From the NCBI GenBank assembly GCA_905207905.1, contig CAJLNC010000018.1:1-38477 (forward strand): DNA of 38,477 nucleotides. Reading direction: 5' to 3'. The translations under genes were made by a program, and so were the position numbers. Origin of the DNA: an uncultured Lachnospiraceae bacterium. Lineage in GTDB: Bacteria > Bacillota_A > Clostridia > Lachnospirales > Lachnospiraceae. This document shows, in pieces, positions 29,759 through 36,953 of the stretch. The notes under the pieces are model-generated. The model saw only the letters and a program-made list of their open reading frames with translations. It searched no databases and was not told the origin of the DNA. Positions within the stretch are counted from its first letter, which is position 1, and each line of letters starts with the position of its first letter.

Positions 29759-31074
29759 TGGTAAACGAACTTCCGGACATTCCCCGGCTTTATACAGCGA
29801 TTGCAGAGTGGGCAGGATGTATGATGTTTATACTACTATTAAAGCCCAGATACAAAGCCTGGAAGATGGCAGGAATTTCTGCAATAGCTTTGATACTGCA
29901 GGCATTGTTTCTGATTTTGACAGGAGATCTTCCTTTGCAGATGTGGGTTCCCTGCATGATGACTGCCATAGGGATGATGGTGCTGTTTATTCGCATCAGC
30001 ATTGTGGGCAGTTGGAGTGATGCTGTCTACTGCGGACTGCAGGCGTTTATTATAGCAGAATTTGCTGCGGCTGTTCAGTGGCAGTGTTATTGCTATTATT
30101 ATTACGGAAATACTTCCCTTCTTCGGAAGTATTGGGTGCTGCTGTGGATGTATGGGCTGATCTATGGCGTTTTCTGGAAGCTTTGGACTTTGCCGAAGCT
30201 TTCCGATCGGATGCTGCACGTGAGACCCGGAGAGCTGGCTGCAGTTATTATCATTGCGATATCAGTTTTTGCGATCAGCAATATTAATTTTTTGCCGGTT
30301 CAGACATTGCTGACCAGCACAGATGGACCGGCAGCGGCCAGTATTCGGACGATCACAGATTTTGGGGGCGTGGCCATGGTGTATGCGTACTTTGTGCAGC
30401 GGTGTGAGATCCGGGCGCGCCGGGAGCTGGATGTGATGCAGAGCGTTCTTCAAAATCAGTATCTGCAGTACCAGCAGTCCAAGGAGAGTATCGCGCTGAT
30501 CAATTATAAATATCATGACCTGAAGCATCAGATTGCCGTTCTCCGGGCTGAGGATGATCCGCAAAAACGCCGGGCGTTTCTGGATCAGATGGAGGAGGAG
30601 ATCCGCCAATATGAAATGCAGAACAAGACAGGAAATAAGGTAGTGGATACGATCCTTACAAGCAAGAGTGTGATCTGTGAGAAGGCTGGGATTACCATGA
30701 ATTGCGTGGTGGATGGCAGCTTGCTGGATTTTATGGATACCATGGATATCTGCAGCATCTTAGGGAATGCGCTGGATAATGCCATAGAATATGAAAAAAA
30801 GATGGAAGACCCGGAGAAACGGCTGATTCATATGGCTGTTTTTTCTCAAAAGAACTTTGTGATCCTGCGATTTGAGAATTATTTTGAGGGGATTTTGGAT
30901 ATGCAGGATGGTATTCCGGTTACTACAAAGAGCAAGAAGAAAGAGTTCCATGGTTTTGGCATCCGAAGTATCCGGTATACGGTGAATAAATATGGGGGAG
31001 CTGTGAGTATTACCCAGAAAGACAACTGGTTTGAGCTGAAAGTGCTGATTCCCAGAAACACTATAAAAAATTAA
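29758..31074 (+). CDS. Sensor histidine kinase, AgrC-like (GHKL type)
   Basis: A 438-residue kinase, partner of the preceding LytTR regulator. The first 215 residues carry six hydrophobic segments with very short loops, as in peptide-sensing AgrC-like kinases. The phospho-acceptor helix has YKYHDLKHQIAVLR with the catalytic His. The ATPase domain has the N-box NALDNAIEYEKK and the G-box FHGFGIRSIRYTVNKYGG. No autoinducer peptide gene or AgrB protease was found nearby, so the signal is unknown. It starts at ATG 29758. The longer frame from 29662 overlaps the regulator and is not used. Confidence 0.92.
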   Translation: MVNELPDIPRLYTAIAEWAGCMMFILLLKPRYKAWKMAGISAIALILQALFLILTGDLPLQMWVPCMMTAIGMMVLFIRISIVGSWSDAVYCGLQAFIIAEFAAAVQWQCYCYYYYGNTSLLRKYWVLLWMYGLIYGVFWKLWTLPKLSDRMLHVRPGELAAVIIIAISVFAISNINFLPVQTLLTSTDGPAAASIRTITDFGGVAMVYAYFVQRCEIRARRELDVMQSVLQNQYLQYQQSKESIALINYKYHDLKHQIAVLRAEDDPQKRRAFLDQMEEEIRQYEMQNKTGNKVVDTILTSKSVICEKAGITMNCVVDGSLLDFMDTMDICSILGNALDNAIEYEKKMEDPEKRLIHMAVFSQKNFVILRFENYFEGILDMQDGIPVTTKSKKKEFHGFGIRSIRYTVNKYGGAVSITQKDNWFELKVLIPRNTIKN

Positions 31075-31104
31075 AATGATCTAATTTAATAGGAGACATT
31101 ATAG

Positions 31105-31178
31105 ATACGGTAAATTCATTCGTTGAAGCCTGAAAGGAAAATGCGGGCATACGGATTTGAAATTTTACCGTATTTTTT
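31105..31178 (+). terminator. Terminator of the two-component operon
   Basis: ATACGGTAAATT (31105-31116) pairs with AATTTTACCGTAT (31161-31173) apart from one bulge, and TTTTT follows directly. The loop is unusually long (44 bases). The rest of the gap, 31180-31490, holds several short palindromes and the direct repeats listed below, but no convincing promoter. Confidence 0.65.
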
Positions 31179-31339
31179 ATTTCACAGGAAATTCTTTCTT
31201 ATGAAACAAAATTACTTTGCAGGATCTCACTGCCACATCCCCTTTTAATGGGATCCGTTAGACGAAATAGGGATCTTCGAAATTTCTTTCGGATTCCTTT
31301 TTGGATTTCCGGAACTAGTAAAAATGCACAAAAAATAAG

Positions 31340-31371
31340 GAGATAAAATGTAAAAAATGACGAGATAAAAT
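31340..31371 (+). promoter_or_regulatory. Direct repeats with 22-bp spacing, candidate LytTR operator
   Basis: GAGATAAAAT occurs at 31340-31349 and 31362-31371, separated by 12 bases. A third GATAAAAT lies at 31430-31437, which is 66 bp (three times 22) after the second. LytTR regulators bind two 9-bp direct repeats separated by about 12 bp. The sequence itself does not match the AgrA consensus, and the region is A-rich, so this is only a candidate. Confidence 0.35.
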
Positions 31372-31490
31372 ACCATTTGTGAAAATATTGTACTGTTTAT
31401 GTAAAAAATGGCACAAGGGCAAAGCGGATGATAAAATGTGGCTAACAAAAAAGCAGAACCAAAGGGGAAGCGAAAAAGGAGGAAAATCAC

Positions 31491-34454
31491 ATGAAGAAAC
31501 GCAACCTAGTGAGAAAAGTTTCCAGCATGGCAGTGTCTGCGGCAATGATCATGTCATTGTTGGGTACTGGATCTGTTCCGGTGATGGCAGCAGCTATGAC
31601 AGCAGATGACTGTTACGCAGAAGGCTATGATGTAAACGTACAGTTGGAAGCAGAGGGAGCTGTGCTGCTTAAGAACAGTGAGAACTGTTTGCCGTTGGCA
31701 GAGGGAACAAAGGTAACGCTGCTGGGGGCCATGTCCTACAACTATGTGGAAGGAGGAACCGGATCGGCAGGAGGAAAAGACGATGAGAATACCGTTATGA
31801 TGAATGACGCACTGGTGGAGGCTGGACTGGATGTAAACCAGGAAGGCTGGGCCTGGCTGGAAGAGCAGTGCGGCGGTGTGAGAAATGACGGAGCATCCGA
31901 TCCAGGTGCAGCAGCAGGAAGCGGAGATGACATATTTGGAGGCGCTTCCGGAGGAGGAGACTGGACAAGCTATACCACGGTTCATGAGTTTGGCTCAGAT
32001 GTCTACGAGAGCGGAAAAGATGTTCTGACAGCAGACGGATATACGGACTATGCCATTGTTACATTTTCACGATCCGGTGCAGAGGGAGCTTCTCCTTCCA
32101 TGGATTATGATGGAGATGGAAGTACGCTTACCGGAAGCACTTATCTGGAGCTGACACAGGAGGAGAAGGATCTGCTGGCATTCTGTAAAGAGAATTATGC
32201 CCATACCGTTGTACTGGTGAATTCCGCGGCTGCGATGGAGCTGGGTTTTGTGGACTCTGAAGAATACAATGTAGATGCCTGTCTGTGGATCGGACATCCC
32301 GGAGAGGCTGGCGTGGTAGGCGTTGGAACGATCTTGACAGGACGGACCAATCCTTCCGGACGTTTGGTAGACACATACGCGTATGATGTAACCACCAATC
32401 CCACCTATTATAATACAGATGACAACCGCTACGTAAATGCGGAAAACCAGACGTTCTATCAGTATGAAGAAGGAATTTATGTGGGATACCGTTACTTTGA
32501 GACCGCAGATTCCGTTGGCTATTTTGACTCTGAAGAGTTTACGAGCCATGAATTTAAAAACGGAGCCGCCACAGGCTATGAAGAAGTTGTTCAGTATCCA
32601 TTTGGATACGGCCTTTCCTATACAGACTTTACGGAGGAGATCACAGCTTCTGATATTAATCTGGAGGCTCATGGAACCAACAGTGTGACGGTAAAAGTAA
32701 CCAATACCGGCGATGTGGCTGGTAAAAATGTAGTTCAGCTCTACATGGAGGCTCCCTACCAGTCTGATACGGAAAATTTCGGTATCAAAGGCGTAGGCTT
32801 GGAAAAGTCTAAGGTAGTTCTGGTGGGCTTTGATAAAACAGAGACACTGGAGCCAGGAGCTTCCCAGGAAGTAACCATTGAATTCGATACCGATGATCTT
32901 GCTTCTTTTGATAACTTTGGCCAGGGCTGCTATGTTCTGGAGAAAGGAGATTACAAATTTAACGTGCAGAAGGATGCTCACCAGTGGGGTGAGGAGGGAA
33001 GCGACAATGCTGCCAGCGCTACTGCACAGGTCAGTCTGGAAACCTCTATCATTTATGACGAGAGCGGAGAGGTGGCTGAAGCAGAATATGCAGGGGCAAG
33101 AGATTCGGATGCAGTAGTAGCGAAAAATGCTATGGATGATGTGACTGCCGGTGACGGCAATATGCTGGAGGGCTATCTGTCCAGAAGTGATATTGCAGGC
33201 GGCATGGAGACAATTATGCAGCATACTTCTGATGAGGAGCCTAATGAGAAGGTGACAGAGGGAATTGAGGCAGTTCTGGCGCTTACTGGAACGGATACTT
33301 ATGAGTATACTTTTGAGACCTATCTGAAAGGGGAAAAGACTTCTGTAACAGAGACCCTGTATGCGCACGGAAATAATATGATGCCTTTCTCAGCAACAAC
33401 TCCGGATGGTGCGGATGCAGCTGCAGTGGAAGATTCGTTGTGGAATCAGGTGTACTATGTAGTAGAGGGAGAGACCACGGAGAGCGGACTCCCGGTAGTG
33501 GTGGCAGAAGAGCCTGCAGAGGGAACTTACCATCAGCTTGGTGTGGCAGATATGGTGAATGTACCCATTGACACAGAAGAAGGTCTGGCAATCTGGGATA
33601 TGCTGACGAATCAGACTTCTATGGAAGAAGCCATCGAGCTTCAGGGCAATGCAGGATGGAAAGTGGCAGCAGTCAACAGTGTAGGAAAAGCAGAGGAAAT
33701 CGCAGTAGACGGCCCCGGCGAGCCCGGAAACGGACAGTACAGCGGCGGAACCTGGTTTACCTGTGCAGTTACGATTGCAGCAACCTGGAACAGAGATCTG
33801 GCTTATGCAGAGGGCGTTTCCTATGGTAATCAGTGCGTACTGTACGGCATTGGCAATGCTTATGCACCGGCTATGAATTTGCATCGTTCTCCCTTTGGCG
33901 GACGAAACTTTGAGTATTATTCTGAGGATGGTCTGCTGTCCGGACAGATCGGCGGCAATGCAGTATCAGGTATTATGTCTACCGGAACCAATGTATTTAT
34001 CAAACACTGTGCGTTAAATGACGGAGATACCAACCGCGGCGGAAATACCACCTGGGCAAATGAGCAGGCGATCCGTGAGCTGTATATGGTTCCCTTTGAG
34101 ATCAGTATTAAAGAATACGGCGCAGATGGCGTGATGGGTTCCCTGAACCGCATCGGTATGAGCTGGTTCCACTATGGAATGTATAAAACCATGATGAGAG
34201 ACGAGTGGGGATGGCATGGCATGCTGATCACTGACGGTGATGGACAGAGTGGTGATGTGTACAATACTCCTCAGGCAATGCTCTGCATCCAGGGAAGTAT
34301 GCTTGGAATCAGCAACTACATTAATGCGGCAGCCACTGTGGAGGTCTTTGGGGATCCTACAGAGTATGCATATGCAAGAATGATGCTACACAATATTATG
34401 CGGGATGCTTTGTACCAGTACTGCGGATCTTCCGATGCAGCGGCAGAGGCATAG
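31491..34454 (+). CDS. Secreted glycoside hydrolase family 3 enzyme with reversed domain order
   Basis: A 987-residue extracellular beta-glycosidase, probably a beta-glucosidase. The signal peptide is residues 1 to about 34 (KKRNLVRKV, a hydrophobic core, then PVMAAA). Unlike most GH3 enzymes the alpha/beta sandwich domain comes first (EGAVLLKNSENCLPL to SGRLVDTYAYD, about 55-310). A fibronectin III-like domain follows (about 395-500), and the (alpha/beta)8-like catalytic domain lies last (about 715-960). The candidate acid/base is Glu198 (SRSGAEGAS) and the nucleophile is Asp915 (GMLITDGDG). The conserved KHF of the family is KHC here. This order is known from Ruminococcus albus and Butyrivibrio enzymes. 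AAAGGAGGAAAATCAC precedes the ATG. No cell-wall anchor was seen. Confidence 0.88.
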   Translation: MKKRNLVRKVSSMAVSAAMIMSLLGTGSVPVMAAAMTADDCYAEGYDVNVQLEAEGAVLLKNSENCLPLAEGTKVTLLGAMSYNYVEGGTGSAGGKDDENTVMMNDALVEAGLDVNQEGWAWLEEQCGGVRNDGASDPGAAAGSGDDIFGGASGGGDWTSYTTVHEFGSDVYESGKDVLTADGYTDYAIVTFSRSGAEGASPSMDYDGDGSTLTGSTYLELTQEEKDLLAFCKENYAHTVVLVNSAAAMELGFVDSEEYNVDACLWIGHPGEAGVVGVGTILTGRTNPSGRLVDTYAYDVTTNPTYYNTDDNRYVNAENQTFYQYEEGIYVGYRYFETADSVGYFDSEEFTSHEFKNGAATGYEEVVQYPFGYGLSYTDFTEEITASDINLEAHGTNSVTVKVTNTGDVAGKNVVQLYMEAPYQSDTENFGIKGVGLEKSKVVLVGFDKTETLEPGASQEVTIEFDTDDLASFDNFGQGCYVLEKGDYKFNVQKDAHQWGEEGSDNAASATAQVSLETSIIYDESGEVAEAEYAGARDSDAVVAKNAMDDVTAGDGNMLEGYLSRSDIAGGMETIMQHTSDEEPNEKVTEGIEAVLALTGTDTYEYTFETYLKGEKTSVTETLYAHGNNMMPFSATTPDGADAAAVEDSLWNQVYYVVEGETTESGLPVVVAEEPAEGTYHQLGVADMVNVPIDTEEGLAIWDMLTNQTSMEEAIELQGNAGWKVAAVNSVGKAEEIAVDGPGEPGNGQYSGGTWFTCAVTIAATWNRDLAYAEGVSYGNQCVLYGIGNAYAPAMNLHRSPFGGRNFEYYSEDGLLSGQIGGNAVSGIMSTGTNVFIKHCALNDGDTNRGGNTTWANEQAIRELYMVPFEISIKEYGADGVMGSLNRIGMSWFHYGMYKTMMRDEWGWHGMLITDGDGQSGDVYNTPQAMLCIQGSMLGISNYINAAATVEVFGDPTEYAYARMMLHNIMRDALYQYCGSSDAAAEA

Positions 34455-34490
34455 ATAGAAAGAAATTTATCAGCCAATTACTAATCATAG

Positions 34491-34523
34491 GTCTGCCGGA
34501 GGCAAGTACAGCCGCCGGCAGGC
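34491..34523 (+). other. Hairpin between the GH3 gene and first paralogue
   Basis: GTCTGCCGG (34491-34499) pairs over 9 bp (one G-U) with CCGGCAGGC (34515-34523). No U-run follows, so read-through into the paralogue gene is expected. It may protect the upstream mRNA from 3' decay. Confidence 0.5.
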
Positions 34524-34553
34524 ATTCTCCCAACAGAGAGAAGGGAAATAGTT

Positions 34554-35651
34554 ATGAATAGAAAAAAAATAGGAGCGTTTTGTTTGATCGCGGGGCTTAC
34601 CATGGCATTCCCGACAGCGGGTTATAGCGAAGAAGCAGATGCGCAGGAGACAGAAGCCGTAACAGAGGCTGTAACAGAGGCCGTAACAGAGGTTGCAGCA
34701 GAGACCGCCGAGGGCGCCCAAGACGGGCAGGATCTGCAGCTGAAGGCGCCGAGCAATTTTCAGTTTGATCCCAATACGGGAGAATATTCGTTTGTGTCCA
34801 ATGATGACAGGATCGGATACTATTTTATCCGGATATACAGAACGGATGATGCAGGAAATGAAGTAGGAGAGTATGTGGCCAGCTCCAAGCGGATTAAGGG
34901 AGGAACGACAGGGGAGCAGACAGGTACGCTGGATGTATCTGCCATGCCCTGGGGCGGATACCATATTAATCTGGTTTCTTTTGCACCGGCAGGAACCGAT
35001 TATGTGAGTCCGGAAGCGGTGACGCTAGAGGCCCAATACGGTATTGGAAAGACACTGGAACGCCCGGAGATGCTGATTATGACCAGCGGAACCCAGGTGG
35101 AAGCAGTGGTGGACTGGTATTCGCTGTCCAATTATTTAGCGTATGAATATTTGCCCTTTGTGGAATTTAAATTTTATTCGGATGCAGAATGTACCCAGGA
35201 AGTACGGGCGGAGAAGGAAGATTTGTCTTTGCTGCCGGAGGGGGACGGATACGAGTATATTGCTCCGGCCCAGGCTTATGTATGGGGTTTCCAGATGCAT
35301 ACGGGCGAACATCTCTATAAAGTAACAACGGAGAGTGAACAGGGGGTTACAGAATCTGAGTTCTCTTTCCGCAATAATATTTACACCTATGAGCTGGAGC
35401 CGGGAACCTACTATGTAACCTGTCAGGCGCTGTCACGAGACGAATACTGTCTGGATTCTGCTGTGAGCGGACCGGTGGAGATTGTGGTGACGGAGGGAGA
35501 AAGTACAGAGGAATATGAGGCAGTAACAACGGAACTGTGGAAGGATCCTGTTTTTGGATTTGACCGAATGTATGCAGGCAGCGGCTCCCAGGAAGATCGT
35601 GTGGACTTTGCCGGAAATCAGGAAGTGTATGGTGAGATTTTAAGCGAGTAG
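34554..35651 (+). CDS. Secreted protein of unknown function, paralogue A
   Basis: A 365-residue protein of no family I recognise. It has a signal peptide (residues 1 to about 25, ending near GYS-EEA, no lipobox), then a Thr/Glu/Ala-rich linker made of VTEA repeats (about 31-50), then a body rich in beta-type sequence that looks like two sandwich domains. Conserved blocks shared with paralogue B are PNTGEYSF, DDRIGYYFIR, the EYVASSKRIKGG stretch, SFAPAGTDY, TLERPEM, FYSDAECTQEV, LEPGTYYVT and TELWKDP. There is no transmembrane anchor and no obvious catalytic motif, so a binding or surface role is more likely than catalysis. GAAGGGAAA precedes the ATG. Confidence 0.8.
   Translation: MNRKKIGAFCLIAGLTMAFPTAGYSEEADAQETEAVTEAVTEAVTEVAAETAEGAQDGQDLQLKAPSNFQFDPNTGEYSFVSNDDRIGYYFIRIYRTDDAGNEVGEYVASSKRIKGGTTGEQTGTLDVSAMPWGGYHINLVSFAPAGTDYVSPEAVTLEAQYGIGKTLERPEMLIMTSGTQVEAVVDWYSLSNYLAYEYLPFVEFKFYSDAECTQEVRAEKEDLSLLPEGDGYEYIAPAQAYVWGFQMHTGEHLYKVTTESEQGVTESEFSFRNNIYTYELEPGTYYVTCQALSRDEYCLDSAVSGPVEIVVTEGESTEEYEAVTTELWKDPVFGFDRMYAGSGSQEDRVDFAGNQEVYGEILSE
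34650..34694 (+). repeat. 12-base tandem repeat coding VTEA
   Basis: GTAACAGAGGCY units at 34659, 34671 and 34683, plus a partial unit before, encode the linker of paralogue A. Such repeats can change in copy number. Confidence 0.75.
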
Positions 35652-35673
35652 ATCTGGGAGAGAAAAGGAAAAA

Positions 35674-35746
35674 GGGCAGTCGTGGGAGAAATCAGAGATG
35701 AATAAGAAAAAGACAGATCGGTATCAGGCCGCTCCCGTAAATGCCC
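35674..35746 (+). other. Long-range hairpin between the two paralogue genes
   Basis: GGGCA (35674-35678) pairs with TGCCC (35742-35746) and GGGAG (35684-35688) with CTCCC (35732-35736), separated by a symmetric five-base internal loop. No U-run follows. The right side ends 19 bases before the start of paralogue B. Confidence 0.35.
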
Positions 35747-35769
35747 AGAAATGGGGGATAGAATTATGA
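35698..35769 (+). other. Possible 23-codon ORF overlapping paralogue B
   Basis: An ATG at 35698 with GGGAG nine bases upstream opens a frame of 23 codons (beginning MNKKKTDRYQ, ending QKWGIEL). It stops in the ATGA that starts paralogue B, an arrangement typical of translational coupling. It may also be chance. Confidence 0.25.
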
Positions 35770-36860
35770 AGAGAAAAAAAGCAGCAGCTTTGTGTTTGTG
35801 CGCCGGGTTGGCTGTGGGAATGCCGTTTTCCTCGCTGGCAGAGGAAGCAGTGACAGAGACAGTGACAGAGGCAGCGACAGAGGCAGTGACAGAGGCAGCA
35901 GAGACAGAGGCTGCGGAGGAAGGGGCGGAAGCATCGGACAAACAGTTGGGAGCACCCACAGATTTTGTGATGGATCCCAATACTGGAGAATACTCTTTTA
36001 CTGCCACCGACGATCGGGTGGGCTACTATTTTGTCCGCTTTTACGCACTGGATGAAAATGGAAATGAGGATGGAGAGTATATTACCAGCTCCAAGCGGAT
36101 CAATGGAGGAAAAACAGGAGAGATTACAGGAACTCTGGATTTGTCAGGAGCAGCCTGGGGCACGTATCATGTCAATCTGACTTCCTTTGCTCCGGCGGGA
36201 ACCGATTATGAAAGTCCGGCTCCGGAAACTCTGACCATCCAGTACGGAGTAGACCAGACACTGGAACGCCCGGAAATGATGGCCATGACCAGCGGAAATC
36301 AGGCAGAACTGATCGTAGACTGGTGGAGTCTGAGTGATTATGCCTTTACCCAGTATATGCCGAATATGAAATTTACTTTCTACTCAGATGCGGAATGCAC
36401 ACAGGAAGTATTATCAGACACGGTGGATCTGGAACCGTTGATGGATACGCTGCGGAAGAATCCTCCGGGAATGATCTATATCTGGGGCTGGAGTACAGTG
36501 GAAGGACCTCGTTTTTACACGGCAGTGAACGAGGAGGCAGAGGAGGACAGTATGTTTGCAGCCAGTGAGATGACCTTTGCCTTCAAGAATGATATCTATG
36601 CCTATACGCTGGATCCGGGCACCTATTATGTGACAGCCCAGGCACTGTCCAAGGACGAATACACCAAGGATTCGCAGGTGAGCACACCGATCGAGATTAC
36701 CCTGACAGAGGATGAACCATCAGAAGCTTTTGAAACGGCAAAGACAGAGCTTTGGAAGGATCCGCAGCTTATGGATATGCCTGGAACCAATCCGGGACAG
36801 CAGCCGGATCGTGTGGATACTGCTGCAGCCCAGGGAATCTCCGGTCTTTTGTTGGAGTGA
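35766..36860 (+). CDS. Secreted protein of unknown function, paralogue B
   Basis: A 364-residue tandem paralogue of the preceding protein, matching it along the whole length at roughly half of positions by eye. It has a signal peptide of about 25 residues ending SSLA-EE, an acidic T/E/A linker (about 26-58), then PNTGEYSF, the DDRVGYYFVR block, ITSSKRINGG, SFAPAGTDY, TLERPEM, FYSDAECTQEV, LDPGTYYVTAQALS and TELWKDP. The middle segment (about 215-260) differs most from paralogue A. The start is ATG 35766, behind GGGGGAT. The in-frame ATG at 35751 has no ribosome site. Function is unknown. Extracellular location is inferred from the signal peptide and lack of an anchor. Confidence 0.8.
   Translation: MKRKKAAALCLCAGLAVGMPFSSLAEEAVTETVTEAATEAVTEAAETEAAEEGAEASDKQLGAPTDFVMDPNTGEYSFTATDDRVGYYFVRFYALDENGNEDGEYITSSKRINGGKTGEITGTLDLSGAAWGTYHVNLTSFAPAGTDYESPAPETLTIQYGVDQTLERPEMMAMTSGNQAELIVDWWSLSDYAFTQYMPNMKFTFYSDAECTQEVLSDTVDLEPLMDTLRKNPPGMIYIWGWSTVEGPRFYTAVNEEAEEDSMFAASEMTFAFKNDIYAYTLDPGTYYVTAQALSKDEYTKDSQVSTPIEITLTEDEPSEAFETAKTELWKDPQLMDMPGTNPGQQPDRVDTAAAQGISGLLLE
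35847..35909 (+). repeat. 12-base tandem repeat in paralogue B linker
   Basis: GCAGTGACAGAG-like units begin at 35847, 35859, 35871 and 35883, followed by a 15-base variant. They encode the T/E/A/V linker. The unit is related in meaning, but not in exact bases, to the repeat of paralogue A. Confidence 0.7.
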
Positions 36861-36885
36861 TGCTGAGAGGATGAAGGAATGACCG

Positions 36886-36922
36886 CCTTTGCCGGAGTAC
36901 CCAAAAGGCAGGCCGGCAAAGG
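36886..36922 (+). other. Perfect 10-bp hairpin before the AzgA-like permease gene
   Basis: CCTTTGCCGG (36886-36895) and CCGGCAAAGG (36913-36922) pair perfectly around a 17-base loop. No T-run follows on either strand. It lies 25 bases after paralogue B and 31 before the permease. Confidence 0.55.
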
Positions 36923-36953
36923 TAAGATTAATTGAAATGGATAGGTGGAGAGT

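Noticed and set aside
32067..33368. 433-codon minus-strand frame opposite the GH3 gene
   Set aside because: It is long only because of the base composition of the GH3 gene. The sequence is Ile/Ser/His-rich without motifs and there is no start signal.
35847..35909. Tandem 12-base repeats considered as a CRISPR-like or minisatellite array
   Set aside because: They are in frame within a signal-peptide protein, have no spacers, and encode a plain T/E/A linker.
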